From the NCBI RefSeq assembly GCF_001909055.1, contig NZ_LVWI01000043.1, positions 1 to 64,000 of the forward strand: DNA of 64,000 bases. The letters run 5' to 3'. The notes beneath the pieces are model-generated. The model was given only the letters and a program-made list of their open reading frames with translations. It did not search any database and was not told the DNA's origin. This DNA is from Paenibacillus helianthi. GTDB taxonomy: Bacteria > Bacillota > Bacilli > Paenibacillales > Paenibacillaceae. The position numbers and the translations under genes are program-made. Of the stretch, positions 47,666 to 58,000 are shown piece by piece (positions within the stretch are counted from its first letter, which is position 1; each line of letters opens with the position of its first letter).

Positions 47666-49274
47666 CCTCTGCCTCCCCTTGATTGTTCTGTCCAATGCCC
47701 TTCTCTGGATTCCCCTTCGCCAGGTTCACTTTATACACAGCTGTGTATGATTTGGTCAGTGATGCAGAAGCTTGTGAATTCTCCTTCATATCTCCTTCGC
47801 TTAACTTCAGTATAGAAGCCTCCACGCTAAAAGACATTTTGCGGAGGTTCGCCAAATAGAGAGAAGCATCCTCCATTGCAGGCACGTTCACTGTTAAATC
47901 AATGGATGTCAGATAGATATAATTGATTGTCCGGAGCGAACTTCCCTGTGGAAGCCCCTGGGCCAGCTCGTTCAGTACAGAGACGATATTCAGCTTGTAC
48001 TTCAAAATTTCATCGATGGCTGCTTTACGGTCGAGCTTTACAGAACCGCTGTTATTGAGCTTGCTAAGCTCCAATTGCATCATCGCACTCCGGTCCTGCA
48101 GTCCCTGAAGCTGCTCTGCCTGTTCGCTGATCCGGCCCTTGTTGGAGGCAAAATAGATCCCTGTTCCAATGGCCCCCAGCAGCCAGATCCCCGCCAGCAC
48201 CATGGCCACATAGGGGAAAAGCCGCGCTTCGCGGTCTTCTCTGGGAAAAAGATCAATATGCCGGATAGAGCTGCCGAGCGCGGCCCCTGTAGCAACCCGG
48301 TAACTATTCAGCTCAGCATCCTGTGCCACTTCCGCTTCCAACTGATCCAGATGGACCGGAACGATCTCCTGTTCACTTAAAGACTGGCGCAGCTCTTCAT
48401 GGAGCTGTCTCCGTACCGTTGAAGTGCCTGTAATCACGATATTACCAATACGCGTACTGCCGTCATGCAGACTGTATTGATAGAAATTCAGCATCCGCGA
48501 GATTTCAGCCGTAATCTCAACCATCTGCTCCGGCGACAAGCTTACTTCCATTTCTTCTACGGCCGCCGCCGCTGCTTCAGCTTCATACACAGCCATATCC
48601 GGGATAAAAGCTGTCTCTATTCTGCTCTGTTGCAGATCAGCTACATTAATCGTTCGGATAAACACGGGGTTGCCGTCCCGGAACATATATATGTCCAGCA
48701 TTGACCGCTCCAGATGGATCAGCATCGTTTCTGTGAATGCCTCTCCGTGAACGAGATGAATACTGCGGGCAAGGGCAGTGGCCGATATTTCGACAGTGCG
48801 TACCCGCAGGCCAGCGCTCTCCAGCAGATCAATATACTGCTGAATCGGCAGCCGCTGCGCCGCAAATACAAGCAAATGCGTCTGATCCCCGTCGAAGTCG
48901 ACCCCGGTTGTAACATAATCATAGACAGGATTGTCAAAAGGCAGGTGAAGGCCAGTCTCGACCTCCAGCTTCACAAGCTGATCCAGCTGCTTCTCATTGG
49001 TGCTGGGAATGACCATCTGGCGGATGATGATTTGCGCCGGAGGGATAGCCAAAGACACCTTCGCCCCGCGCAGCCCCTGCTGCTTCACCCAAGGCTTGAG
49101 GACATCCAGCAGCGCCTCGCTGTCTGCGATCTGGTTCTCAACGATCATGCCTGTAGGCAGAGCCAGAGTCCCTTTTTTGCGGACCTCCCATGTCTTGTTG
49201 TGCTTTAAGCTGATATAGCGGACCGCAGATTCCTCAATGGATATCCCGATCGCCCGATGACCTGGTACAAGCAT
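47646..49274 (-). CDS. pilM: PilM-PilN fusion protein of the type IV pilus alignment complex
   Basis: A 542-residue fusion. Residues about 1-345 are PilM, an actin-like cytoplasmic ATPase (GISIEESAVRYISLK, KVSLAIPPAQIIIRQM, VEISATALARSIHL, IVITGTSTVRRQL). Residues about 355-542 look like PilN: a helix (VAMVLAGIWLLGAIGTGIYF), a coiled coil and a small beta/alpha domain (LAQGLPQGSSLRTINYIYLT). In most bacteria these are separate genes with PilN starting by a short motif that binds PilM; the fusion would make that contact permanent. AGGAGG lies 11 bases before ATG 49274. It sits between the prepilin peptidase gene and pilO. Confidence 0.85.
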   Translation of the reverse strand: MLVPGHRAIGISIEESAVRYISLKHNKTWEVRKKGTLALPTGMIVENQIADSEALLDVLKPWVKQQGLRGAKVSLAIPPAQIIIRQMVIPSTNEKQLDQLVKLEVETGLHLPFDNPVYDYVTTGVDFDGDQTHLLVFAAQRLPIQQYIDLLESAGLRVRTVEISATALARSIHLVHGEAFTETMLIHLERSMLDIYMFRDGNPVFIRTINVADLQQSRIETAFIPDMAVYEAEAAAAAVEEMEVSLSPEQMVEITAEISRMLNFYQYSLHDGSTRIGNIVITGTSTVRRQLHEELRQSLSEQEIVPVHLDQLEAEVAQDAELNSYRVATGAALGSSIRHIDLFPREDREARLFPYVAMVLAGIWLLGAIGTGIYFASNKGRISEQAEQLQGLQDRSAMMQLELSKLNNSGSVKLDRKAAIDEILKYKLNIVSVLNELAQGLPQGSSLRTINYIYLTSIDLTVNVPAMEDASLYLANLRKMSFSVEASILKLSEGDMKENSQASASLTKSYTAVYKVNLAKGNPEKGIGQNNQGEAEDDGTDQ

Positions 49275-49289
49275 GTGATATTGATCCTC

Positions 49290-50039
49290 CTAACCGATAA
49301 ACGAGAGATACGCGCCAATGATGTCCGAACCATACACAACAGCAAGCAGGGTGCCTGTCACCAGAAAAGGCCCAAAAGGCACATGCTGTTTTTTGCCGAT
49401 AACGCCAACTAGCTGTAAACATCCTCCCACCGCAGCACCGAGTGCGCAGGCTATTAGAAAGGCCAGAATGACACCTTGCCAGCCGACAACCCAGCCCAGC
49501 AGCGCAAACAGCTTAACATCGCCCATCCCCATGCCGCCAAACAGAGCCATCAGCAAAAGAATTCCGCCGCCGCTCAACGCGCCAAGCAAATGATCCCAAA
49601 GTACTCCGTCCCCCATCCAAGGCACCAGCACAAGAAAGAGAGGCAGAAAAAAGAGCAGCACTTTGTTGGGAATCAGCATGTATTTCAGATCGGCTACCGT
49701 GATGATGACTGACAGGCTTGCCAGCAGCAGCCCTGCGATTCCTTGCAGCGTAAGCCCCAGCTCCAGATACATCCACAGGAACAGTAGCCCGGTAGCCGCT
49801 TCTCCAAGCGGATATACAGGAGATACCTTCGCTCCGCAGTGACGGCATTTCCCGCCGGATAATAAATAGCTGAATACCGGAATCAAATCCCGTGCGCCAA
49901 GCCTGGTATTGCACTTAGGACACCGCGATGGCGGATGCACCAGCGATTCACCCACCGGTACCCGCAATCCCACAACATTAAAGAATGAGCCTAGTACCAG
50001 GCCGAGTAACATAATATAGCTTGCGATTATTATAGTCAT
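49290..50039 (-). CDS. pilD: Prepilin peptidase (A24, PilD-like)
   Basis: The membrane aspartic protease that cleaves the leader of prepilins and N-methylates the new first residue, 249 residues. The N-terminal cytoplasmic loop holds two zinc-binding CxxC pairs (CPKC, CRHC) as in bifunctional enzymes. About seven helices follow. The two catalytic Asp are in VADLKYMLIPN and GMGDVKLFALLG (the GxGD motif). It follows the pilin gene after a terminator-like hairpin and precedes pilM by 15 bases. Confidence 0.93.
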   Translation of the reverse strand: MTIIIASYIMLLGLVLGSFFNVVGLRVPVGESLVHPPSRCPKCNTRLGARDLIPVFSYLLSGGKCRHCGAKVSPVYPLGEAATGLLFLWMYLELGLTLQGIAGLLLASLSVIITVADLKYMLIPNKVLLFFLPLFLVLVPWMGDGVLWDHLLGALSGGGILLLMALFGGMGMGDVKLFALLGWVVGWQGVILAFLIACALGAAVGGCLQLVGVIGKKQHVPFGPFLVTGTLLAVVYGSDIIGAYLSFIG

Positions 50040-50068
50040 AGTGGCGTAGTTCCCTTTCGGGGATTGTG

Positions 50069-50101
50069 AAAAAGGAACCGGAATGGGTCCGATTCCTTTT
50101 T
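50069..50101 (-). terminator. Intercistronic terminator behind the major pilin gene
   Basis: AAAAAGGAAcCGGA and TCCGaTTCCTTTTT form a long stem with a small loop and a run of five T on the minus strand. It lies between the pilin gene and pilD, so it probably sets a high pilin to low pilD ratio. Confidence 0.8.
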
Positions 50102-50107
50102 AATCTA

Positions 50108-50584
50108 CTATTGTCTACTAGATGCTGGTTCACCACTTAATACTTCCGTTGCGGTAAAAGGATCTGGATCAGTAGTGCCAGTATCCAAGGTAACTAAGTT
50201 TAATGAACCGTCAGGATTGAATGATACAGATCCTCCTACAATTGCTGCCTTGGTACTTGGTAAGTAGAGAGGGCTATCCAGATAACCCATCCCCATAAGA
50301 GAAGTTGTAGTCGCTTTAGGTCCAATCGTTACCGATAATCCGCCACTTACTGCAAATTTGCCTTCTTTTTCAGAAGTGACATACAAACGTGCTGCATCAT
50401 ATATTTGTTTAGCAGTAGCAACATCAGAATCTTTTCTGGAATTAGATATAACATTAGTAATCATAGGAATCGCAATCACCGCAATAATCCCCAAAATAAC
50501 GATAACCGCCAAAAGCTCAATCAGTGTAAACCCCTTTTGATTTTCTTCCTTGCTGAGTCTTCTTTTCATTGCCTGTGCCAACAT
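50108..50584 (-). CDS. Type IV pilin (probable major pilin)
   Basis: A prepilin of 158 residues. A short positively charged leader (MLAQAMKRRLSKEENQKG) is cut before FTLIELLAVIVILGIIAVIA, the canonical type IVa start with Glu at mature position 5 that forms the fibre core. The rest (NSRKDSDVATAKQIYDAARL, then a small beta-rich head) has no cysteine pair. The start ATG 50584 has GGGGGA six bases upstream; the open frame goes to 50635 without a ribosome binding site. It is followed by a terminator and lies between pilC and pilD. Major status is inferred from position and from the terminator. Confidence 0.9.
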   Translation of the reverse strand: MLAQAMKRRLSKEENQKGFTLIELLAVIVILGIIAVIAIPMITNVISNSRKDSDVATAKQIYDAARLYVTSEKEGKFAVSGGLSVTIGPKATTTSLMGMGYLDSPLYLPSTKAAIVGGSVSFNPDGSLNLVTLDTGTTDPDPFTATEVLSGEPASSRQ

Positions 50585-50718
50585 TTGATTTCCCCCTTGA
50601 TATTTAGTAGTGGTATGTCGCAACAATTCCCCCATCTTCGAGCACCAGCAAAAACTCTTGGACTACGCGCCGCCCTCCCCGGCGTTACCCCTTTCCATAT
50701 GTACAACGAAGCGCAAGG

Positions 50719-51924
50719 TCACATATTGCTATATAGACTGAACATCGGCAGCATAATGGCTGCCACAATAACCCCTACCACACCTGCCAGAAAAGCAATC
50801 AGCAGCGGCTCCAGCAGTGACTTCAGCCGGTCGACCGTGTTCTCTACGTCCATTTCGTAGAAATCGGCCACCTTGGACAGCATCGTGTCGAGTGCCCCGG
50901 TCTCTTCTCCGATGGCAATCATCTGTGTAACCAGCGGCGGAAACACCCAGGCCTTCTTCAGCGGCTCGGAGAGCGGATTACCCTGACGCAAGGAATCACC
51001 AGCGCTGCGGATGTACTGTCCAATTACTTTGTTGCCCGCCACCTCCTCCACAATCGCCAGCGATTGCAGAATCGGGACAGAGCTGGCATAGAGTGACGAG
51101 AACGTGCGGGTGAACTGGGCGATCGAGCCTTTCTGATTCAGCTTGCCGAACACCGGTACCTTCAGCTTGGCATAATCAATCGCATACGCCCCCCGCTCCG
51201 TCCGTTTGGCCACCTGGAAGGCAGTCACCAGCAGCAGCACGCCAAGCAGCCAGAAATACCACTGTCCCTGAATACTTTTGCTGAGAGCCAGCACCAGCTT
51301 GGTAATCGCCGGCAGCTCCGCGTTCATCGACTCGAACATGGTAACGAACTGTGGCACAATCGCCCACAGAAGATATATAACTGCCCCAATAGCCATCACT
51401 CCGACAGTTATAGGATAGGTTAGTGCGGATTTGATCTTCTCAGTTGTCGTGTGCTGCTTCTCAAAGAACATCGCAAGCCGCTCAAGCGTACCTTCCATAT
51501 TGCCGGACTCCTCACCTGCACGAATCATGCTGACGAACAGCGGAGGGAAAATCTTCTTATGGTCCTGCACCGCCTGGGAGAATGAAATCCCCCGCATCAG
51601 GCTGGAGCTGACATCCTGCAGCGCTTTGCGCAGCGGTTTGCTCTCCGTCTGTTCTGCCAGAATCCGGGTACCCTCCAGGATGGACACCCCGGCACGCATC
51701 AGTGTAGCGAACTGGCGGCAGTAAATAATGAAATGGATCGTCTTGACCGGCTTTCCGATATAGAGCTCCATTTGCAGAATTGAGGTCTTACGCTCCACCA
51801 GAGAAAATACGGTCAGGCCGCGCTTGCGCAGCTCCTCCATCGCGGCCGGCTTATCTGAAGCAGTCAGCTTGCCTTTGATCGGCCTGCCTGCGGCTGTTTT
51901 TACCTGATATTCAAACAGAGCCAT
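50719..51924 (-). CDS. pilC: Type IV pilus inner-membrane platform protein PilC (GspF-like)
   Basis: The polytopic platform protein around which PilB and PilT turn, 401 residues. Two T2SSF domains (about residues 65-190 and 270-390) are visible, each ending in helices; FIIYCRQFATLMRAGVSILEG and QFTRTFSSLYASSVPILQSL are the paired motifs (first shown as YCRQFATLMRAGVSILEG). Three strong helices are at about 165-190, 218-240 and 372-396. It starts one base inside the pilT stop (51924 shared), so the two are coupled. Confidence 0.93.
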   Translation of the reverse strand: MALFEYQVKTAAGRPIKGKLTASDKPAAMEELRKRGLTVFSLVERKTSILQMELYIGKPVKTIHFIIYCRQFATLMRAGVSILEGTRILAEQTESKPLRKALQDVSSSLMRGISFSQAVQDHKKIFPPLFVSMIRAGEESGNMEGTLERLAMFFEKQHTTTEKIKSALTYPITVGVMAIGAVIYLLWAIVPQFVTMFESMNAELPAITKLVLALSKSIQGQWYFWLLGVLLLVTAFQVAKRTERGAYAIDYAKLKVPVFGKLNQKGSIAQFTRTFSSLYASSVPILQSLAIVEEVAGNKVIGQYIRSAGDSLRQGNPLSEPLKKAWVFPPLVTQMIAIGEETGALDTMLSKVADFYEMDVENTVDRLKSLLEPLLIAFLAGVVGVIVAAIMLPMFSLYSNM

Positions 51925-52973
51925 CAGGCGTTCACCTCATTTATGTATACTTTGGCCGCTTCCGGGCGAACAAGCCCCTGTGCCAAATAGTCACGGATGC
52001 TCATCTCCAGCGTGTGCATACCCAGCGTGCGGCTCGTCTGCATGACATTCTTGATCTGATGAGTCTTGTCGGTGCGGATCAAATTGGCAACAGCCGGAGT
52101 ATTCACCAGTATCTCCGTTGCGCATAGGCGTCCCCGGCCGCCGGCTCTTGGCAATAATCGCTGGCTGATGACAGCTAGCATGACGGATGCAAGCTGGGAG
52201 CGAATTTGCCCCTGCTGCTGTCCCGGAAAAGCATCGATGATCCGGTCAATCGTCTGCGGTGCATCTGTTGTGTGCAGCGTGGCAAGCACCAGATGCCCTG
52301 TTTCGGCGGCTGTGATGGCCGCAGCCATCGTCTCCAGATCACGCATCTCCCCGACAAGAATCACATCAGGGTCCTGCCGGAGTGCGGCACGCAGTCCGCT
52401 CGCGAAGCTTCCGGTGTCACTGCCCACTTCCCTCTGATCCACCAGGCATTTGCCATGCCTGTGAAGAAACTCGATGGGATCTTCAAGGGTAACGATATGC
52501 TTGCTCTCCGATTGATTAATGGAGTGGATCATAGCGGCGAGCGTGGAGGATTTCCCGCTGCCCGTCGGGCCGGTAACCAGAATGAGGCCTTGGGGTTTAG
52601 CCGCCAGGGAAGCCAAAAGTGGTGGCATGCCCAATTGTTCCAGAGAAGGAATCTCTGCCGGAATCGACCGGGCGGCAATGCTGATGCCGCTGCGCTGCCG
52701 GTAGACATTCACCCGGTATCTGACCCCATTCTCCAGCGGAAAGGAGAAGTCGATCTCTCCCGCCTCATCAAAAACCTTACTATGGCGCTCCCCCATCAGT
52801 ATTCCGGCCATAGCTGCTGACTCCCCGGATGTGACAAGCTCTCCTTCAATGGGTTGAAGTGTGCCGTCAATCCGTATCACCGGCGGAGAGCCTACAGAGA
52901 TGTGCAGATCAGAAGCTTTGGAAGAATATGCAGCGTGCAGCAGTTGAACTATGTCTCTCGTCGATGTCGGCAT
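51924..52973 (-). CDS. pilT: Type IV pilus retraction ATPase PilT
   Basis: The hexameric ATPase that depolymerises the pilus, 349 residues, standard length. Walker A GPTGSGKSSTLAAMI, an Asp box (VTLEDPIEFLHRH), Walker B DPDVILVGEMRDLETM and the His box (ETGHLVLATLHTTD) are present; the C-terminal motif AVANLIRTDKTHQIKNVMQT corresponds to AIRNLIRE of retraction ATPases. Its presence implies a pilus that can pull, as in twitching or DNA uptake. It follows pilB by 47 bases and overlaps pilC by one. Confidence 0.93.
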   Translation of the reverse strand: MPTSTRDIVQLLHAAYSSKASDLHISVGSPPVIRIDGTLQPIEGELVTSGESAAMAGILMGERHSKVFDEAGEIDFSFPLENGVRYRVNVYRQRSGISIAARSIPAEIPSLEQLGMPPLLASLAAKPQGLILVTGPTGSGKSSTLAAMIHSINQSESKHIVTLEDPIEFLHRHGKCLVDQREVGSDTGSFASGLRAALRQDPDVILVGEMRDLETMAAAITAAETGHLVLATLHTTDAPQTIDRIIDAFPGQQQGQIRSQLASVMLAVISQRLLPRAGGRGRLCATEILVNTPAVANLIRTDKTHQIKNVMQTSRTLGMHTLEMSIRDYLAQGLVRPEAAKVYINEVNA

Positions 52974-53020
52974 GGTCTTCCTCCTCCCTTAACACTCTCG
53001 ATGAATCATTGAAGTTCAAA

Positions 53021-54685
53021 TTAGTGGGACACCGTTTCGCGCATAACCTCCTGAAGCGTGGTCATGCCTTGCGCAACCTTGAGGAAGCCGTCATCCATCA
53101 ACTGCACAAGCCCATGCTTCCGGGCAGCCCCCTTCAAATCTTCGACCGGGGCCATGTTTGTAATCAGTTCCCGCATAGAGTCATCAATCGTCAGTACCTC
53201 GTGAATAGCGATACGTCCGCGGTAGCCCGTCGTATTGCAGCTGCCGCAGCCCCGTCCGCGGTGCAGACTTTCTACCGGCAGGCCATGCTTACGGAGCACT
53301 ATTGCCTCCTGTTCGGACGGCTTATACGTTTCCTTGCAATCATTACAGATCTTACGGACTAGCCGCTGGGCGACTACCCCGATCAGCGAGGATGCGATGA
53401 GGTACGGCTCGATCCCCATATCCCGAAGCCTGGAAATAGTGCTGATAGCATCATTGGTGTGCAGCGTCGACAACACAAGGTGGCCTGTCAGCGAGGCTCG
53501 AACGGCAATCTCAGCGGTCTCCGTATCGCGGATCTCCCCAACCATGACGATATTCGGATCCTGCCGCAGAATGGAGCGGAGCCCGGCCGCAAAGGTCAAT
53601 CCGACCGCAGGATTGACATGAACCTGATTGACTCCTTCCAGCTGATACTCCACCGGGTCTTCAACGGTAATAATATTGGTGCTTTCCACATTAAGCTGGC
53701 TCAGTGCAGAATACAGGGTCGTCGTTTTCCCGCTGCCGGTGGGGCCGGTAATCAGCAGAATGCCGTAGGGCCTGGCGATCATTTCCCTGAAGGCTGCAGC
53801 ATTCCGCTCGCTGAAGCCGAGATTTTCCACCGTTTTGATGCCTAAGCTTAAATCCAGCAGCCGGAGCACGATTTTCTCCCCGTGCATGGTCGGCAGTGAG
53901 GATACACGGATATCGACCATTTTGTAGTCGAACTGCATCTTGATCCTTCCGTCCTGCGGCAGCCGCCGCTCCGCGATATTCAGCTTGGCCATGATCTTCA
54001 GCCTGGCCGTAATAAAGCCCTGCATCTGCTTCGGAATCACCCGTTCTGTCCGCAGTGATCCGTCGATCCGGTAACGGATCGTAAGATGGTTCTCACCCGG
54101 ATCGACATGAATATCGGAAGCACGCAGTGCAACGGCCTGCTGGATCATCTGGTTGACCAGCCTGACAATCGGTGAATCCTCGTCCGTGATTTCGGTTTCT
54201 TCAATTTCTTCCTGGGTCGGCAGCTCTACCATCATCTGGCTCATCGAATCACGCATGCCGTAATGACGGGCTATAGCCCGCTGAAGCTCATCCCGGGTGG
54301 AAATAGCAGGTTCAATCCGAAATCCGGTACTCATCCGCAGGTCTTCAATAGCGAAATAATCCAGAGGATCAGCCATGGCAACCATCAGTTTGCCGCCCTC
54401 TTTCATAAAAGGCAGAACCTGATAGCGCTTGGCCATGCTCTCCGGAATAATCTGTGTAATGGCCGGATCAATCTGATATTTGAACAAGCTGACATGCGGA
54501 ATACCGAGCTGAAATTCCAGCACTTCAATAAGCTGTTGTTCAGTAATGTAACCTTGTGAGATCAACAGATCACCGAGCTTGCGTTTGCTCTTTCTCTGTT
54601 CACCGAGAGCCTCCACCAGTTGATCCTGAGAGATGATCCCATTCTCTACCAGCAGATCTCCAAGTCTCTTTTTTATGATTGGCAA
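53021..54685 (-). CDS. pilB: Type IV pilus extension ATPase PilB with MshEN domain
   Basis: The ATPase that drives pilus assembly, 554 residues. The first 60 residues contain two copies of the MshEN motif: RLGDLLVENGIISQDQLVEA and KLGDLLISQGYITEQQLIEV. MshEN domains of other PilB/GspE proteins bind cyclic di-GMP; binding here is inferred. The catalytic part has Walker A GPTGSGKTTTLYSAL, Walker B DPNIVMVGEIRDTETAE and a zinc tetracysteine (CNDC ... CGSC). The start is TTG 54685 with GGAG 11 bases upstream, an acceptable but weak site. It is the first gene of pilB-pilT-pilC-pilin-pilD-pilMN-pilO. Confidence 0.95.
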   Translation of the reverse strand: MPIIKKRLGDLLVENGIISQDQLVEALGEQRKSKRKLGDLLISQGYITEQQLIEVLEFQLGIPHVSLFKYQIDPAITQIIPESMAKRYQVLPFMKEGGKLMVAMADPLDYFAIEDLRMSTGFRIEPAISTRDELQRAIARHYGMRDSMSQMMVELPTQEEIEETEITDEDSPIVRLVNQMIQQAVALRASDIHVDPGENHLTIRYRIDGSLRTERVIPKQMQGFITARLKIMAKLNIAERRLPQDGRIKMQFDYKMVDIRVSSLPTMHGEKIVLRLLDLSLGIKTVENLGFSERNAAAFREMIARPYGILLITGPTGSGKTTTLYSALSQLNVESTNIITVEDPVEYQLEGVNQVHVNPAVGLTFAAGLRSILRQDPNIVMVGEIRDTETAEIAVRASLTGHLVLSTLHTNDAISTISRLRDMGIEPYLIASSLIGVVAQRLVRKICNDCKETYKPSEQEAIVLRKHGLPVESLHRGRGCGSCNTTGYRGRIAIHEVLTIDDSMRELITNMAPVEDLKGAARKHGLVQLMDDGFLKVAQGMTTLQEVMRETVSH

Positions 54686-55044
54686 CGTCTGCTCATCTCC
54701 ACACTATCTAGTTTTAGTTTCCAGTCAGATAAGCAAGGTAACATAGTTTCGCGGAAAAGTAGTTCTAAACTACTACTCTTCTAAATTAACAGGTGAAAAT
54801 ATGTAATTCAGTAGGATTCATTCAAGGAAATCAGTAATAAATTGCCGAAAAGTAGTTCCAATTTCTTAAAATTCAGGGTATTATTTCATAGATAATTATT
54901 GCCTATACATGTAAATTGTCCTAGAATGATATATAGCATATAACTGTTTTTTTTACAATTCCGATTTCCATTTCTGGTCAATTTCATACAAGATTCGTAG
55001 TTTATAGCAAATATTCAATCTATTATTCGGGGGGGGAATTGGAG
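54686..55044. promoter_or_regulatory. Divergent AT-rich region between pilB and the giant surface-protein gene
   Basis: This 359-bp stretch holds no gene. A 15-bp near-identical motif, GC(G/C)GAAAAGTAGTTC, occurs at 54751-54765 and again at 54844-54858, 93 bp apart in the same direction. The first copy is part of the perfect palindrome AGTAGTT-CTA-AACTACT (54758-54774). The remainder is AT-rich and could carry promoters in both directions, but I cannot place them with confidence. Confidence 0.55.
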
Positions 55045-58000
55045 ATGGAATTCATAAGGCGGAGAAAATGGATCTTTATCCCTGGAATCGCACTGCCGAT
55101 TCTTTTGATCGCCGCTTTTATTCAAGGTTATGTATTGCCTGTGAATGCTTCCGACAATCATTACTCAATCCGCATTCTGGAGATTACCGATCCAACCAGC
55201 CCGAGCCTGAAGCTGAGTTCTACTGACCTATTCCCCCAAAGCGAGCTGGACGCTCTGCACAATCAGCCCAACGTCCAGATCGACACCATGACCATGAAGA
55301 AGTTCGTCTCGCTACGTGAGAACTGGGACGGCAAGTATGACGCTATCTATATCGGCAAAGGCGATTTCAACACAGCAAAAGTCAACAGCACAGGCAGCAG
55401 CAGCAACGATGCTCGAAGCAAAGCCCATAACACCACAAGTGTGGAGAATGACATCACCCTCCTTAAGGCTAAGGAAATAACCGATTATTACATCAACAAA
55501 GGCTTATATGTATTTTTCAGAAACGAGACTTTCGACGCGCAGGAATCATCCGTTACCAAACAAGGCCATTTGTATGCCTCTTTCAATACATACCGTACAG
55601 CATCAGGCTCCAAATCCAATGTCGTTTTCCTTCCAAATCTGACGGGTCTGAACGCCTTTACTAATAAAATAATAGACGCCTCTTCACCCTTTATAGCCGG
55701 CCTGACCCAGCGGCCAAGACTCACGCTAACCAATAAGGAAAATATTGTAAGCTACCGCGATAAGCCTGATCATGTCTACATATCCGGGGACACCCTTAGC
55801 TTCGACGTCAAGCTGAACAATGTTTCTGACTTCACGCTACATCCCATAAGGGTCCGCTTGTTCATCAATGTGGATTCTTCACTGCCCATGACCGAAAACA
55901 ATGTCGTCGCTACCGAAATGATGACCTCTTCGTCGGGCACAATCCGCTACAAACTGCCATCAACCTATTCAGGTCCGCTATACTGGAAAATGGAAATCAG
56001 CGATACCCTTACCGGATTAAAGGATTTCGACGCAGATGTTATCCGGTACAGAGGGATTAAACCGGAGATTCATGTTCTTCAGGTTATGCCTGCTGACAAA
56101 CCGGACAGCAACCTGCTGAGCACGACCAACAAGAACATGACTGCCTCCTACTTGTCTAATACCGATTACGAACTGAAAATCACTGTGCTCGACATGAAAG
56201 GGTTCAACAACTACATCGCCCAGCATATCAGCGCCATGGACCAGACCTCTGGTCTGAACGGCAACTACGATATGATCGTGTTTGGCTTTCAGGATATGTA
56301 CGACCGCGTAACCACACCGATGCTATCCCATGCTGCCGCCGATGCGGTGAAGGCCTTTGCCGAAGAAACCCGGCAAAGCCTGATGCTGACGCATGATACC
56401 ATTTTCCGCGAGGTTGATGCGAATCCGGCTACACCCGTATTGGACCCGTACGTGGAGAGTACCACCAATGGTGTTAAGAACTACAACTACTGGAGTTCAT
56501 ACTTCCATGACATGGTGGGACAAGCTTTACCCCGGACCTACCTGGGCGGTCAAGCAGTCAATCCTTCCACTTCAGTCGTGCCCGTTAACGAAGGGCTTTT
56601 GACACAGTATCCTTTCGATCTCGGCAAGGTTGGCTTAAGCTCAAGCACGGGACGATACACGGTGGCTGCGACTCATGACCAGTTCTTCCCGCTGAATCTG
56701 GAACGGGCCGATGTCATTCCCTGGTACAACATTTCCGGATCGAACCGGGATACCGATGACAGCTACAACCATTTCTACACGTATTCTGTAGGTAACATCA
56801 CCTTTTCCGGTACGGGCCATACCAACAGGAACTTTCCCCAATGGGAGCAGATGCTGTTCGTAAATACAATGTACCGTGCCTTCACCGGAGCCAATCACGC
56901 CCCCGAAATTATAGTAGCCATGCCGCAGGATCACAGCACCAAACCGTCCTACCAGAACAAGCTCGTTGTCAGCTATACCGTCAATGACTGGGATCTCAAA
57001 GATAAGAATCTGATCACCGGCATCAAGTTCAAGACAGGTAATGAATACTTGACTGATTATGTGATGGCCGACAAGACTGTGCAGTCCGGGGAGACGGTAA
57101 CGCAAACCTTCAACAATCCGCTGCCCGCTGGTGGTGCTCTGCAAATTGAGATTACGGCAAGGGACAGCCAAGGAGCTCTGGCAACCCAAACAGTGAATGT
57201 GGCGGTAGAATACGTGGAGTCCAAACTATCCCTCAGCCGGACCGTTTCGCCGGATACGGTGGAACGGGGAAAAGCTGTGACCCTTGCCTATACAATTACT
57301 CCTAACCCTATCCCGGCCTATACTGTGCCAAATGCTGAGGCCAGCAGCCAGTTGGTCATTTCAAATATCGGGTATTCCGAGAAATTCCCGGCCATGCTGG
57401 AGTTTACGGAGCCTCTGCCGGCAGGAATCACCAAGAGCGGCAGCCTTGCGGAGGGATACACACTAACGGGGAGCTTAGCTGATATCAGGTATGTATTATC
57501 CAGGGATGGAACAACTTTTGAGCCCCAGTCCAATCAACCTGTCACGTTCAATCTGACCGCTGTCCCAAGGGAGAAGCGCTCTTATGATCTGGCTGAGTGG
57601 AGTTCAAAATTGACGTACTATGAGGTACATTCCGTGAAGACGGGGGGAAATACTTCCGAGGTATTCGATTCCATAAATACACTCAGCAATGAATATAATG
57701 CGTTCATCTTAGGAAATGTGAATTTGAGGAGCACCAGCACGGAAGGTCGTATCGCCGCGGCCGGCAATGCAGAGTTCACCAGCTACAGTCTGAATGGACA
57801 AGGGGGCACCCGCAGTAATGCATTGGTCGTCGGAGGGAACTTTATCTTCAACGGAGGAAACGGCGCTGCCATCCGCGGGAACGTCACCTATGGGGGCACC
57901 TCGACCATTACGCCGAACAATTCCGTTACGGGTACCGTAACCCAAGGGGCTCCCATCAACTTCGCAGACAGCCAGAAGCTCCTGCTTCGCCAGTCCCAAG

